Assembly: GCA_937960795.1 (NCBI GenBank)
Contig: CALGPA010000124.1
Location: forward strand, 1 to 37,646
Source of the DNA: an uncultured bacterium
GTDB taxonomy: Bacteria > Cloacimonadota > Cloacimonadia > Cloacimonadales > Cloacimonadaceae
Direction of reading: 5' to 3'
Length of the DNA: 37,646 nucleotides
Made by a program: the position numbers and the translations under genes. Below the pieces are notes generated by a model. It was not told the origin of the DNA. It made no database searches and worked only from the letters and a program-made list of their open reading frames with translations. Positions 8,989-17,007 of the stretch are shown here, piece by piece; the stretch's first letter is position 1, and every line of letters begins with the position of its first letter.

Positions 8989-10492
8989 TCGCTATCATTC
9001 ACTGCGGCTATATGTGGTCTTTGGATCGCTAATAATCTTCGTATTCTTCGCGATCTACACCCAGATCTTGATCCATGAAGCCAGAAAGGATCAGGAGTAT
9101 GTGCCCAGGATCTTTGCGCAATATGTTGCCTATACCGATGGTTACTTGCGCTCGGCAGAGAGGTATACCCGGCTGCTCACCGAAGTGAGCTCAAAATATC
9201 TTCAATTTGCCGCTCAAGATGATTTTCAACAGCAGCTTTGGGACTACATTTCCACGGAGTTCATGCAGAAAAACCCCATCCCCATCATCATCACGGATGA
9301 AGCCATGCAGCCTTTGATCTGGAAAAACGTCCCGGTCACCCAGGATTCCCTATATGAAGATCTAAGCCCGGACACTCAATTTTTCATGGGCGAGATGATG
9401 AACCGGATGGTGCAGACCCCGCTGATAGATCAAGGCACTCTCAAGGGATATGCTTTTTACAGTCGCCCTCTATCTTTTGAACAGTTCATTCGCAACATCG
9501 ATTATTCCGTGATCGTGACAAACCGCAATCGAGAACCTCTCTTCTGGAGGAACGTCGATGTCAGCGAGAATACAGCCTTTGATGATCTTCCCATTGAGAA
9601 GCAATTTACCTTGCTCTCAGCCCAAGCCTCGATGACGGAAGTTCCGCTATCAAATCAGGCAGACTCTTTGGGGTTCATCTATTTTTCCATCCCGCATTCA
9701 CTTTCATACATCCGCTACATCATCGTATTGGAGCTCTTCCTGGCGCTCATGGTCGTCTTTTTTGGCGGATATGGCCTATTGCTCCTCCGGCGCACCGAAA
9801 AGGATACGCTCTGGGTGAGCCTGGCAAAAGAGACTGCCCACCAGTTTGGCACTCCGATCACTTCCCTGATGGGCTGGATTGACTACATGGCTACCAGCTC
9901 TTCAGACAGCATCGTGCGTCCGGACATGGATCAGATGCTTGACTTCATGAGAGCTGATCTGGACCATCTGCGAAACATCGCATCAAGATTTGGAAAAGTG
10001 GGCAGCATCACCAAGCTGGAACCTCAGAATCTGCACACATTACTCGATGATATCGTGGAATACTTCAGCCATAGAATGCCGCATCTTGGCTCTCGGATCG
10101 ACATCCATCTGATCAGCAAGATTGATGGAATACAGGTGATGATGGACAAAGAATTGATCAAATGGACTATGGAAAACCTGATCAAAAACTGTGTCGATGC
10201 CATGTCTACCAAAGGTGGTCACATCATCGTAACCGCCACCCACAAAAGCCCATTTGTCTATGTCCATATCCGCGATGAAGGCAAAGGCATTCCCCGCGGG
10301 CAGTGGAAGAAGATCTTCGATCCCGGAGTCACCTCCAAGACCCGTGGCTGGGGCTTGGGGCTCAGCCTGGCAAAACGCATCATTGAGGAATATCACAATG
10401 GTCGGATCCGCGTGGTAGAAAGCGCATTAGGCGAGGGCAGCACCTTCGAGATCCGTTTGCACACCACCGAAAGCAGAAGGAGGAAGTCATGA
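8957..10492 (+). CDS. Membrane sensor histidine kinase with duplicated sensor region
   Basis: The 511-residue kinase starts at the ATG at 8957, preceded by GGAAGAG; the longer frame from 8846 lies wholly inside mazG and is unlikely. A membrane helix (about 16-38) is followed by a periplasmic region of about 210 residues and a second helix (about 253-277). The kinase core has the phospho-acceptor His295 in KETAHQFGTP, the N box ENLIKNCVDAM, the G1 box RDEGKGIP and the G2 box GWGLGLSLAKRI. The sensor contains two copies of one unit, about 106-169 and 182-245, each with ITD/VTN, PL-x-W-K/R-NV and a closing FYS/YFS. No response regulator gene is near, so its partner is unknown. It ends in an ATGA overlap with the next gene. 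Confidence 0.9.
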   Translation: MNTGKQPKLNNRYHSLRLYVVFGSLIIFVFFAIYTQILIHEARKDQEYVPRIFAQYVAYTDGYLRSAERYTRLLTEVSSKYLQFAAQDDFQQQLWDYISTEFMQKNPIPIIITDEAMQPLIWKNVPVTQDSLYEDLSPDTQFFMGEMMNRMVQTPLIDQGTLKGYAFYSRPLSFEQFIRNIDYSVIVTNRNREPLFWRNVDVSENTAFDDLPIEKQFTLLSAQASMTEVPLSNQADSLGFIYFSIPHSLSYIRYIIVLELFLALMVVFFGGYGLLLLRRTEKDTLWVSLAKETAHQFGTPITSLMGWIDYMATSSSDSIVRPDMDQMLDFMRADLDHLRNIASRFGKVGSITKLEPQNLHTLLDDIVEYFSHRMPHLGSRIDIHLISKIDGIQVMMDKELIKWTMENLIKNCVDAMSTKGGHIIVTATHKSPFVYVHIRDEGKGIPRGQWKKIFDPGVTSKTRGWGLGLSLAKRIIEEYHNGRIRVVESALGEGSTFEIRLHTTESRRRKS

Positions 10493-12009
10493 AACTCGTG
10501 GTAAATCGTGATGAAATGCGCAGAATGGATATGCGCACGATCAAGGATTTTGGCATCCCGTCCCGCGTCCTGATGGAGACCGCCGGCGTGAGATCAGCAG
10601 ATTGGATCATGGAAAACTACCCCTGGGAAGTTTCCGGGCAGATCTTTATCTTATGTGGCAAAGGCAACAACGGCGGAGACGGCTATGTGATTGCCAGACA
10701 TCTGTTCCCTTACAGTCAAAGTGTCACCATCCTCAGCTTGGGTGAAGGCCGCATGAGCTCAGAAACTGCCCTCAATCGAAAGCTCTGTGAAAGCCTCGGC
10801 ATCCGGATCCATGATGTCAATACCGCCCAAGATCTTGACGATATCGCTGCTCTCTGGGATGAGCCCATTGATCTTTTGATCGACGCCGTCTTCGGCATTG
10901 GTTTTCATGGAGATGTCGCCCCAAACTTGCGTGAGATCTTCTATTTGTTTGACACTTTGCCTGCCCCGAGAATAGCCATAGACATCCCCTCCGGAATCGA
11001 CGCCGACACGGGAAATGGCTATGCCATCAGGATGGATGCCACGCTCGCCATTGCGGAGCTCAAGTTTGGGCATCTTCTGGGAAAAGGCAGAGAGCTCTCC
11101 GGCGAGATCCACACCATCCCGATCGGCATTCCAAATGATTACCGCAGCGGCATCTCGGCATATCATTATGAAGAAATAATGCTCCCCGCTCGAGACCCGG
11201 CAGGACACAAAGGGGATTTTGGCAGAGTGATTGCCATCGGTGGCAGCGAAGGCTATCTGGGCAGCATCAAACTCGCGGCCAACGCGGCTCTCAGAGCCGG
11301 TGCCGGTCTGACCTATCTATACAGCCGCCATGAGCTTCTGCCATATTACTATGCGGACCCCTGTGAGATCATGGTCTTTGGCATCCCCCAGATTGCCGGC
11401 AATGATCCTCTTCCGGATGAAGCCGCTCTTTGCGCAGAGCTTGCCAAGGCGGATTCAATCGCCATCGGATGTGGCATGGGACTGGATGATTTTGCCATAG
11501 AACTCTTAAGGATAGTGCTCACTCATTCCAAGGTGCCAACGATCTTGGATGCGGATGCATTGACCATCCTCAGCTCTCAGCCGGAGCTGATTCCACTGCT
11601 CAAAAACGGCAGATTCCTCCTCACCCCTCATAAAAAAGAGTTTTGCCGATTGGCAAAGATCAATATGGAAGAGCTGGATCAAGACCCCATTGGCAAGCTC
11701 AAAGAGATTCAGGCCCTTCTCGGCTGCCCGATTTTGCTCAAAGGGCACAGCAGCATCTACTGCGACTCATCTCAGATCCAAATCCTGACTGCCGGAAACG
11801 ACGCTCTTGCCACAGGTGGCAGCGGAGACGTGCTCTGTGGGATCATCGCAGCATTGGCCGCCACAGGACAGGACATTATACATTCTGCCTGTTCAGCTTC
11901 GCTTCTAATGGGCAAGACTGCCGAGAGACTATCTCTTAGCCGCGAAACTTTTACCATCCTACCCTCGGATATTATTAATCACATTGGAGATATAGATGCA
12001 CAAACTTGA
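10489..12009 (+). CDS. nnr: Bifunctional NAD(P)H-hydrate epimerase / ADP-dependent dehydratase
   Basis: Repairs hydrated, inactive NADHX and NADPHX. The 506-residue protein has both expected domains. The N-terminal YjeF_N epimerase (residues 1 to about 215) shows GKGNNGGDGYVIARHL and the DAVFGIGF segment. The C-terminal ribokinase-like dehydratase (from about 235) shows HKGDFGRVIAIGGS, AALRAGAGL, LTPHKKEF and the nucleotide site TGGSGDVLCGIIAAL. Coupled by ATGA to the histidine kinase upstream and overlapping the next gene by 14 nt. Length and motifs are normal; the fusion is the common bacterial arrangement. Confidence 0.95.
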   Translation: MKLVVNRDEMRRMDMRTIKDFGIPSRVLMETAGVRSADWIMENYPWEVSGQIFILCGKGNNGGDGYVIARHLFPYSQSVTILSLGEGRMSSETALNRKLCESLGIRIHDVNTAQDLDDIAALWDEPIDLLIDAVFGIGFHGDVAPNLREIFYLFDTLPAPRIAIDIPSGIDADTGNGYAIRMDATLAIAELKFGHLLGKGRELSGEIHTIPIGIPNDYRSGISAYHYEEIMLPARDPAGHKGDFGRVIAIGGSEGYLGSIKLAANAALRAGAGLTYLYSRHELLPYYYADPCEIMVFGIPQIAGNDPLPDEAALCAELAKADSIAIGCGMGLDDFAIELLRIVLTHSKVPTILDADALTILSSQPELIPLLKNGRFLLTPHKKEFCRLAKINMEELDQDPIGKLKEIQALLGCPILLKGHSSIYCDSSQIQILTAGNDALATGGSGDVLCGIIAALAATGQDIIHSACSASLLMGKTAERLSLSRETFTILPSDIINHIGDIDAQT

Positions 12010-12595
12010 AAAGATGAATACTCCCGTTTTCTGGGCTGAAGGTCATCCCGGAAGATTGGATCGAGACGCATGGCAGATCGAGGTCAGCGGATCTTGCGCT
12101 GAGCCTCGCACATTTTCTTGGCAAGAGCTTATGGCTTTGCCCGCCGTGACCGTTGAAGCCCGCCTCACCAGCGTCACTCGTTGGTCTGTCTTCGGCTTTT
12201 GGACCGGTATCCCCATGGCGGAAATCCTGAGGCTGGTAAAGGCAAATGACAGCTGCAGATATCTGCGCTTTTGGTCTGTGGGAATGATCTACGATACTTC
12301 CATCCCCCGCGACATCGCCGAGCAAGAGCGCTCACTCATAGCTTGGGCTTTTGATAATGAGCTTTTGGATGAGAACTATGGAGGTCCCGTGCGTGGATTC
12401 ACCCCCTATCTCTGGGGTTATAAGTCTGCCAAAAGCATCGTAAAGATAGAGCTTATGGATTATTATGTGCCGGGTTTCTGGGAAATGCGCGGTTACACCG
12501 ACAGCGGCGAGATCGAAGCCGGACCATGTCGGGACATCAATGATGGCGGAGTGCTCAAGGAAATCCCTGCCGGTGAAGTGAAGGAATTTATCTAA
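11996..12595 (+). CDS. Sulfite-oxidase-fold molybdopterin protein lacking the Mo-ligand Cys
   Basis: The 199-residue protein corresponds to the catalytic oxidoreductase molybdopterin domain of the sulfite oxidase/MsrP family, with no signal peptide, haem or dimerisation domain. Family features include WQIEVSGS at the start, VTRWSVFGFWTGIPM (60-74), GGPVRGFTPYLWGYKSAKS (129-147) and IELMDYYVPGFWEMRGY. In characterised members the residue directly before V-T-x-W-S is the Cys that ligates molybdenum; here it is Ser59, encoded by AGC at codon 59. This suggests altered chemistry or a non-catalytic role. No cofactor-biosynthesis gene is nearby. It overlaps the upstream gene by 14 nt and ends 2 nt before the transporter gene. 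Confidence 0.75.
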   Translation: MHKLEKMNTPVFWAEGHPGRLDRDAWQIEVSGSCAEPRTFSWQELMALPAVTVEARLTSVTRWSVFGFWTGIPMAEILRLVKANDSCRYLRFWSVGMIYDTSIPRDIAEQERSLIAWAFDNELLDENYGGPVRGFTPYLWGYKSAKSIVKIELMDYYVPGFWEMRGYTDSGEIEAGPCRDINDGGVLKEIPAGEVKEFI

Positions 12596-12597
12596 AC

Positions 12598-13527
12598 ATG
12601 AAGCTGTGGGTCACATATCTTCGCGCCATCGGTGCGATGTTTTTTTGGGCTATCACATTTGTATGGTATAAGATAGCCTATGAAACCTACCGTCCCTATG
12701 AAGTAATATTCTTCCGTCTGCTCTTGGCAAGCATCATCCTCTTTGGCATCATGGCAATCGGCAGAAAGTGGCAAAAGATCGAGAGGGGAGATCTCTGGCG
12801 ATTGATGATCGTAGCTTTCTTTGAGCCCTTCCTCTATTTTAATGGCGAAGGCAATGCCATGCAATATGTCTCCAGCTCTTTTGCCAGCATTGTGATCGCC
12901 ACCATCCCGATCTTTGCGGCTCTTGGCGCTTGGTTGCTACTCAAAGAACGGCTTAGCATCTGGGTGATCATGGGGGTGATAGTTTCCTGCATGGGCGTCG
13001 TGATCATGAGCTTTGGCTCGGGTGAGCTCAGAGCCACCATGATCGGAGTGATGTTTTTGGCACTGGCGATCTTCGGAGCCGTGGGCTATGGCCTGATGGT
13101 GCGTCCTTTGACGCTCAAGTATTCCACGCTCACTATCGTGGCATACCAGTCCATCTTCGGAGCAATCTACTTTTTGCCTATGTTTCTGATCGTGGATGGC
13201 AGCCATTTCATGAGCGTTGAGCACTCTCTAAGAGGGATCTATACCATCGTCGCGATGTCCCTCTGTGCCACTATCGGCGCTTTTGTGCTCTTCACGGATG
13301 TGATCCGTAGTCTGGGCGTGGCAAAATCCAATATCTTCACAAATCTCATCCCGGTGTTCACTGTGGTTTTGGCATTTTTTATCCTTGGCGATGCCATCGG
13401 GATTCGCACCATCATCGGTCTGCTGCTCACCCTGATCGGACTCTTGTTATCCCAATATGCAGATCTCAAAAAGCTTAAAGAGCGCTATATTTTGGGCAGG
13501 AGCATCTCACCAAAAGCTGCTGATTAA
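12598..13527 (+). CDS. EamA/DMT-family transporter
   Basis: A 309-residue inner-membrane protein with ten predicted hydrophobic helices arranged as two EamA repeats (about residues 8-140 and 153-290). N-terminal features such as FFWAITFVWYKIAYE and the late FILGDAIGIRTIIGLLLTLIGLLLS are typical of the drug/metabolite transporter superfamily, which exports amino acids, metabolites or drugs. The substrate cannot be told. It follows the molybdopterin gene by 2 nt and is the last plus-strand gene before a convergent spacer. Confidence 0.88.
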   Translation: MKLWVTYLRAIGAMFFWAITFVWYKIAYETYRPYEVIFFRLLLASIILFGIMAIGRKWQKIERGDLWRLMIVAFFEPFLYFNGEGNAMQYVSSSFASIVIATIPIFAALGAWLLLKERLSIWVIMGVIVSCMGVVIMSFGSGELRATMIGVMFLALAIFGAVGYGLMVRPLTLKYSTLTIVAYQSIFGAIYFLPMFLIVDGSHFMSVEHSLRGIYTIVAMSLCATIGAFVLFTDVIRSLGVAKSNIFTNLIPVFTVVLAFFILGDAIGIRTIIGLLLTLIGLLLSQYADLKKLKERYILGRSISPKAAD

Positions 13528-13550
13528 CTTCGATGTTCAGGATTTAAAAG

Positions 13551-13580
13551 AGCGAGAATTTATCTTCGAATTCTCTCGCT
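13551..13580 (+). terminator. Imperfect hairpin after the EamA gene
   Basis: AGCGAGAATT at 13551-13560 pairs with AATTCTCTCGCT at 13569-13580, with a 2-nt bulge and an 8-nt loop. It starts 24 nt after the transporter stop codon. No U-run follows, so it is either a weak or factor-assisted terminator or an mRNA-end stabiliser. Confidence 0.35.
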
Positions 13581-13601
13581 ATATGGCAAATATTCAGAAG
13601 C

Positions 13602-13692
13602 CGTAAGTCCTTATTTTCTCACCCCTTGCTGTCTACAGCGGTGAGCGAGCGGTGAGCAAGGCCTTAGGAGGCCTGCAAAATAAGGACTTACG
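13602..13692 (+). repeat. Dispersed intergenic repeat, complete copy A (91 bp, perfect inverted ends)
   Basis: The element is bounded by a perfect 16-bp inverted repeat, CGTAAGTCCTTATTTT at 13602-13617 and AAAATAAGGACTTACG at 13677-13692. Inside are CTCACC, CCTTGCT pairing with AGCAAGG, and an 11-bp tandem (AGCGGTGAGCG at 13637-13647, AGCGGTGAGCA at 13648-13658), then two AGGCCT blocks. Related copies are at 23765, 37326 (reversed) and 1-44. It has no reading frame and lies between convergent genes, so it may also help end transcription there. Confidence 0.85.
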
Positions 13693-13814
13693 ATAGCCAT
13701 TTTCGCGCTTCTACTGATGGATTCTGCGGCTTTGTCCAAGATGGGGAAGATAGATTTGTGGGAAAATGTCGGGTGTTTATCAGGACTTTGACACGGGAGA
13801 AGAGCGCTGCTCTA

Positions 13815-14813
13815 CTACATCCTCTCGAGGGCCCTAAGAAGCGCTTCTTCATGGCGGCGAACTATGCGTCTTACCATCCTATCGGTGGGATGGATGATGC
13901 TTTGACCGTCTTTGTTTACTCCCCCAATCTCGATCAGCATGCCGGGAACTCCCAGACTGTGGTAGAAGAAATTGCGGGCATTGCCGACCCTTGAAGTGTT
14001 TCCCCGATGTAGTGAGTAGCTGCCGCGATAGTAGTCCCGCGGGACGTTTTGGGCATAGAAATCGGCGATGTCTTGGAGCCGAACAAAGTCTTCATCTTCT
14101 TCCTCCACTGCGGGCAGGAAGATGCGCTCGCTGAGAGCGCCGGTGAGAGAGGAGTGGTAGAAGATCGCCAGTTCAAAATCCACTCTGCGCCCGAGTGATA
14201 TGATGGATTTGATTTCGCTTTCCGAAGCCGGAGTGGGGCCTTTGTAAAAAGAGCTTCGCGGATTTGTCTCAGTATCCAGATCCCAAAAAACCGGATAGTT
14301 CCGATTTAGATCCACTCCATCGGTGCGGATATCCAGCTTGCCATTGCCGTCAGTATCGCGATTGTTTTTGCGCTTGACGCGGGCTTTGCCATCGGAGACC
14401 ACTCTCCAGCCTTCAGGATTGAGAGTCGGCACGATCCAGATCTTGTATTCATCCAAGATCTTTTGCACGCGGCTGCTTTTCTGATAGCCCTGCGCAAGGC
14501 TTTCAAAGAGGTGAAAGGACAATGCGACTCCCAGCACTTCATCGGCATGATGCTGTCCGATCAGCAGGATATTGCGCTTGCCTTTGCCGATTTCAATGGC
14601 GTAGATCGGCAGATACTCGGTGTCTGTGAAGCCGATGATGCGGTGCACCAAAAGCGATGGATATTCGCTGGCAAGATGATTCATGCGCGGCAGCAGATCG
14701 CCGGGAACGGGATATGCCGAAGTCAGAGGATATTGATTTACCCCCTGATATGCACAGGATGCCAGAAACAGCATAGCCAAAAGCGATAAAGAACAGACGC
14801 TATTCTTTGACAT
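13815..14813 (-). CDS. M14-family zinc carboxypeptidase, predicted lipoprotein
   Basis: A 332-residue metallopeptidase with a lipoprotein signal: a hydrophobic run ends in the lipobox LASC with Cys20, so it is probably membrane-anchored in the periplasm or outer membrane. The zinc site is His89-x-x-Glu92 (in QHHADE) with His220 (in IFYHSS); the general base is Glu295 in MLIEIGG. DLNRNYP (168-174) matches the substrate-carboxylate-binding segment of the family. Just before it, DTDGNGKLD (153-161) looks like a calcium-binding loop. Such enzymes trim peptides or peptidoglycan stems. The start overlaps the end of recX by 14 nt, making it the last gene of the recA operon. Confidence 0.9.
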   Translation of the reverse strand: MSKNSVCSLSLLAMLFLASCAYQGVNQYPLTSAYPVPGDLLPRMNHLASEYPSLLVHRIIGFTDTEYLPIYAIEIGKGKRNILLIGQHHADEVLGVALSFHLFESLAQGYQKSSRVQKILDEYKIWIVPTLNPEGWRVVSDGKARVKRKNNRDTDGNGKLDIRTDGVDLNRNYPVFWDLDTETNPRSSFYKGPTPASESEIKSIISLGRRVDFELAIFYHSSLTGALSERIFLPAVEEEDEDFVRLQDIADFYAQNVPRDYYRGSYSLHRGNTSRVGNARNFFYHSLGVPGMLIEIGGVNKDGQSIIHPTDRMVRRIVRRHEEALLRALERM

Positions 14814-15420
14814 CTATATCGTCCCAAGCAGAGCTGATCTCATCAAGGGAAAATCCCTTGCGAAACAGCGAGGCAAAGATCTTCTCTTTCCTTTTGTATG
14901 GCTGTTCATCACGGTGGCGAAAGCTGAGCTTCACGATCTGATCCTTCAGAAATGATTTGCTGCTTTCGGGATCATGCAGGCTTTCCAAAAGAGGCTCCGC
15001 GATCTGCGGCGAGATCTTCTCTAGGCGAAGCTTCATGAGGATGGCGCGGCGGCTTTTGCCTCTCTCGTAGAGGCTTCGGATGAGGATCTCGGCAAAGCGA
15101 ATGTCGTCCAGATAGCCTTTTTCTTTGGCCAAATGGATGCACTTGTCGATGATATCTTGGTGATATGCCCTGCGCATAAGAAAGTTCCGGCATTGGTTTT
15201 CGCTGTGCTCCGCCTTGGCCAGATAATCTGTAAGATGATGCCACGCGGCGTTTTCCAGCTTTTCTATGAGCTCATGGGCGGCGTCATCAGAGATCTCGAT
15301 CTCTTCCCCATAAGGGAAAAGATGGTGGAGGGTTCTGACGCTGAGAACCCCCCACACAAGATCATCCAAACTAAGATAAGCGCTATGTTTAGTCTTCTTC
15401 CAATACTTCAGCTTCATCAT
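14800..15420 (-). CDS. recX: RecX, RecA regulatory protein
   Basis: RecX binds RecA filaments and usually limits recombinase activity. The chain of about 206 residues consists of charged helices with the family hallmark GYLDDIRFAEILI (near 106-118), a following RGKSRRAILMKL segment and a third repeat toward the C-terminus (KGFSLDEISSAW). The gene overlaps the 3' end of recA by 32 nt if the first of two tandem ATGs (15420 or 15417) is used; neither has a strong ribosome site, so translation may be coupled. The much longer open frame to 15681 lies inside recA and is not credible. Confidence 0.88.
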   Translation of the reverse strand: MMKLKYWKKTKHSAYLSLDDLVWGVLSVRTLHHLFPYGEEIEISDDAAHELIEKLENAAWHHLTDYLAKAEHSENQCRNFLMRRAYHQDIIDKCIHLAKEKGYLDDIRFAEILIRSLYERGKSRRAILMKLRLEKISPQIAEPLLESLHDPESSKSFLKDQIVKLSFRHRDEQPYKRKEKIFASLFRKGFSLDEISSAWDDIDVKE

Positions 15421-16444
15421 GGCTGGGCGGATCTGTGAACTCTTCAGGGCTGATCTTGGCTCTGAGGCGCTGTTCAATCTCTTCCAGAAGTTCGGGATTA
15501 TCAATGAGATAAGCCTTGGTCTTCTCGGCACCTTGACCCAGCTTGAGATCATTGTAGGCATACCAAGAGCCACTTTTCTTGACGATGTCGTGGGTGGAAG
15601 CCATGTCCAAGATAATGTCCAAATGCGAGATTCCTTGACCAAAGATGATGGGGAATTCCACGTTTTTGAAAGGAGGAGCAAACTTGTTTTTCACCACTTT
15701 GACCTTAGTGCGGGCGCCGATAATCTGGTTGTCTGCACCGGTGTCTTTGATGGCCCCTCCATAGCGAACTTCCAGACGTAGGGAGGAATAGAACTTCAGC
15801 GCGACACCACCGGTGGTGGTTTCCGGATTTACAAAGGCAGGTGCGCCGATCTTGATGCGAGTTTGGTTGATAAAGATTACCGCGGTGTTGCTTTTGGAAA
15901 CAATGGCGGTCAGCTTGCGCAAGGCTTGGCTCATCAAGCGGGCTTGTAATCCGACGTGGCTGTCGCCCATGTTTCCTTCGATCTCCTGTTTGGGAACCAA
16001 GGCAGCGACGGAATCCACAATGATCAGATCCACCGCTGAGCTGCGCACGAGCGTCTCTGTGACTTCCAGAGCCTGTTCTCCGCCATCAGGCTGAGAGAGC
16101 AGCATGTTGTCTGTCTGTACTCCAAGGCGTTTGGCATAGGCTACGTCCAGAGCATGTTCGGCATCTACAAAGGCTACCGTGCCACCGATCTTTTGGCATT
16201 CTGCGGCGATGTGTAATGAAAGAGTGGTCTTGCCACTGGCTTCGGCGCCGTAGATCTCAATGATCCTGCCTTTGGGGATTCCGCCAATGCCAAGTGCAAT
16301 ATCCAAATTGAATGCCCCGGTCGGGATGATGTCCACTTGCTGATATGGCTTGTCTCCCAAACGCATAAGGGTGCCCACACCGAACTTCTTCTCGAGTTGA
16401 GACATTGCGGTTTTCAGGGCTGCATCTCTGTTTTTATCCAGCAT
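15389..16444 (-). CDS. recA: RecA recombinase
   Basis: The 351-residue protein drives homologous strand exchange and SOS activation. The Walker A loop is GAEASGKTT, Walker B is LIIVDSVAAL, and loop 1 is present (EIEGNMGDSHVGLQAR). Loop 2 reads KIGAPAFVNPETTTGG, one residue longer between KIG and NPETTTGG than the E. coli form, and it keeps the central Phe. The C-terminus is acidic (EAEVLEED), as in other RecAs. ATG follows GGAGG. The gene sits 11 nt after thpR and overlaps recX. No clear SOS box was identified. Confidence 0.97.
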   Translation of the reverse strand: MLDKNRDAALKTAMSQLEKKFGVGTLMRLGDKPYQQVDIIPTGAFNLDIALGIGGIPKGRIIEIYGAEASGKTTLSLHIAAECQKIGGTVAFVDAEHALDVAYAKRLGVQTDNMLLSQPDGGEQALEVTETLVRSSAVDLIIVDSVAALVPKQEIEGNMGDSHVGLQARLMSQALRKLTAIVSKSNTAVIFINQTRIKIGAPAFVNPETTTGGVALKFYSSLRLEVRYGGAIKDTGADNQIIGARTKVKVVKNKFAPPFKNVEFPIIFGQGISHLDIILDMASTHDIVKKSGSWYAYNDLKLGQGAEKTKAYLIDNPELLEEIEQRLRAKISPEEFTDPPSHDEAEVLEED

Positions 16445-16455
16445 ATTTCCTCCGT

Positions 16456-17007
16456 TTATTTCAGATTATACTGTTCTATGATGTCGTATCTGGGGCCATC
16501 CGGGCTCAAGATACTGCGGTATAGGCTCAGGGTTTCCCAGCGGTGTGGCTTTTGCGGGGCTTCGTAGCTGAGCACACTGCGCTCAAAATCTGAATTCTGG
16601 GCTTCCTTGAGCCTGCCAAGGGTCACGTGTAGTTTTAGTTTCTTGGGATCTGCATCGATCTTGAGCTCTCGCAAGCTGCCAAGCAGCTGCCTGTTTAGCA
16701 CCTGGAGATCTTTGCTGTTCCCGCTGAGCTTGAGCCAGATCAATCGCGGAGAGAGATGGGGAAAAAGTTCATATCCCTCTGCTGTAAGCACCGGGGGAGC
16801 ATATCGCGAAGCTTGCTTTGCGATCACTCGGGAAAGCTCGCGAACTCTATGCTCTGCTACTTCTCCGATAAAATTGACCGTGAGATGCAGGTTTTCCGGG
16901 CGAACCCAGTTTATTCCCTTGTGTTTGATGCTCTGGAAATAGCTAAGCGCGCGGCATAGATCTTCGTGTAGGCTTTTTGGAGGTTCTAAGGCTATAAAAA
17001 GCCGCAT
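16456..17007 (-). CDS. thpR: RNA 2',3'-cyclic phosphodiesterase (2'-5' RNA ligase family)
   Basis: A 183-residue member of the 2H phosphoesterase superfamily, identified by its two catalytic H-x-T motifs: HLTVNFIGE near residue 42 and HVTLGRL near residue 127. The N-terminal MRLFIALEPP is the usual opening of the family. These enzymes open 2',3'-cyclic phosphates on RNA ends; the ligase activity first described is probably secondary. The ATG overlaps the stop of the adenosine-specific kinase gene as TGATG, and recA follows after 11 nt. Confidence 0.93.
   Translation of the reverse strand: MRLFIALEPPKSLHEDLCRALSYFQSIKHKGINWVRPENLHLTVNFIGEVAEHRVRELSRVIAKQASRYAPPVLTAEGYELFPHLSPRLIWLKLSGNSKDLQVLNRQLLGSLRELKIDADPKKLKLHVTLGRLKEAQNSDFERSVLSYEAPQKPHRWETLSLYRSILSPDGPRYDIIEQYNLK

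Larger units (their letters stand above)
13528..13814. other. Convergent spacer between the EamA and M14 genes
   Basis: This 287-bp stretch holds the hairpin at 13551-13580 and repeat copy A. A short hairpin at 13801-13813 (AGAGC, 3-nt loop, GCTCT) lies just past the M14 carboxypeptidase stop codon and could be its weak terminator. I see no gene between 13693 and 13800. Confidence 0.5.

Noticed and set aside
13602..13692. Repeat copy A as a plain bidirectional terminator only
   Set aside because: The same blocks recur in divergent and upstream spacers at 23765 and 37326, where a terminator is not expected, so a dispersed element explains them better.
15421..15681. Long N-terminal extension of recX
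   Set aside because: It is the antisense-free shadow of recA in another frame with no RecX similarity.
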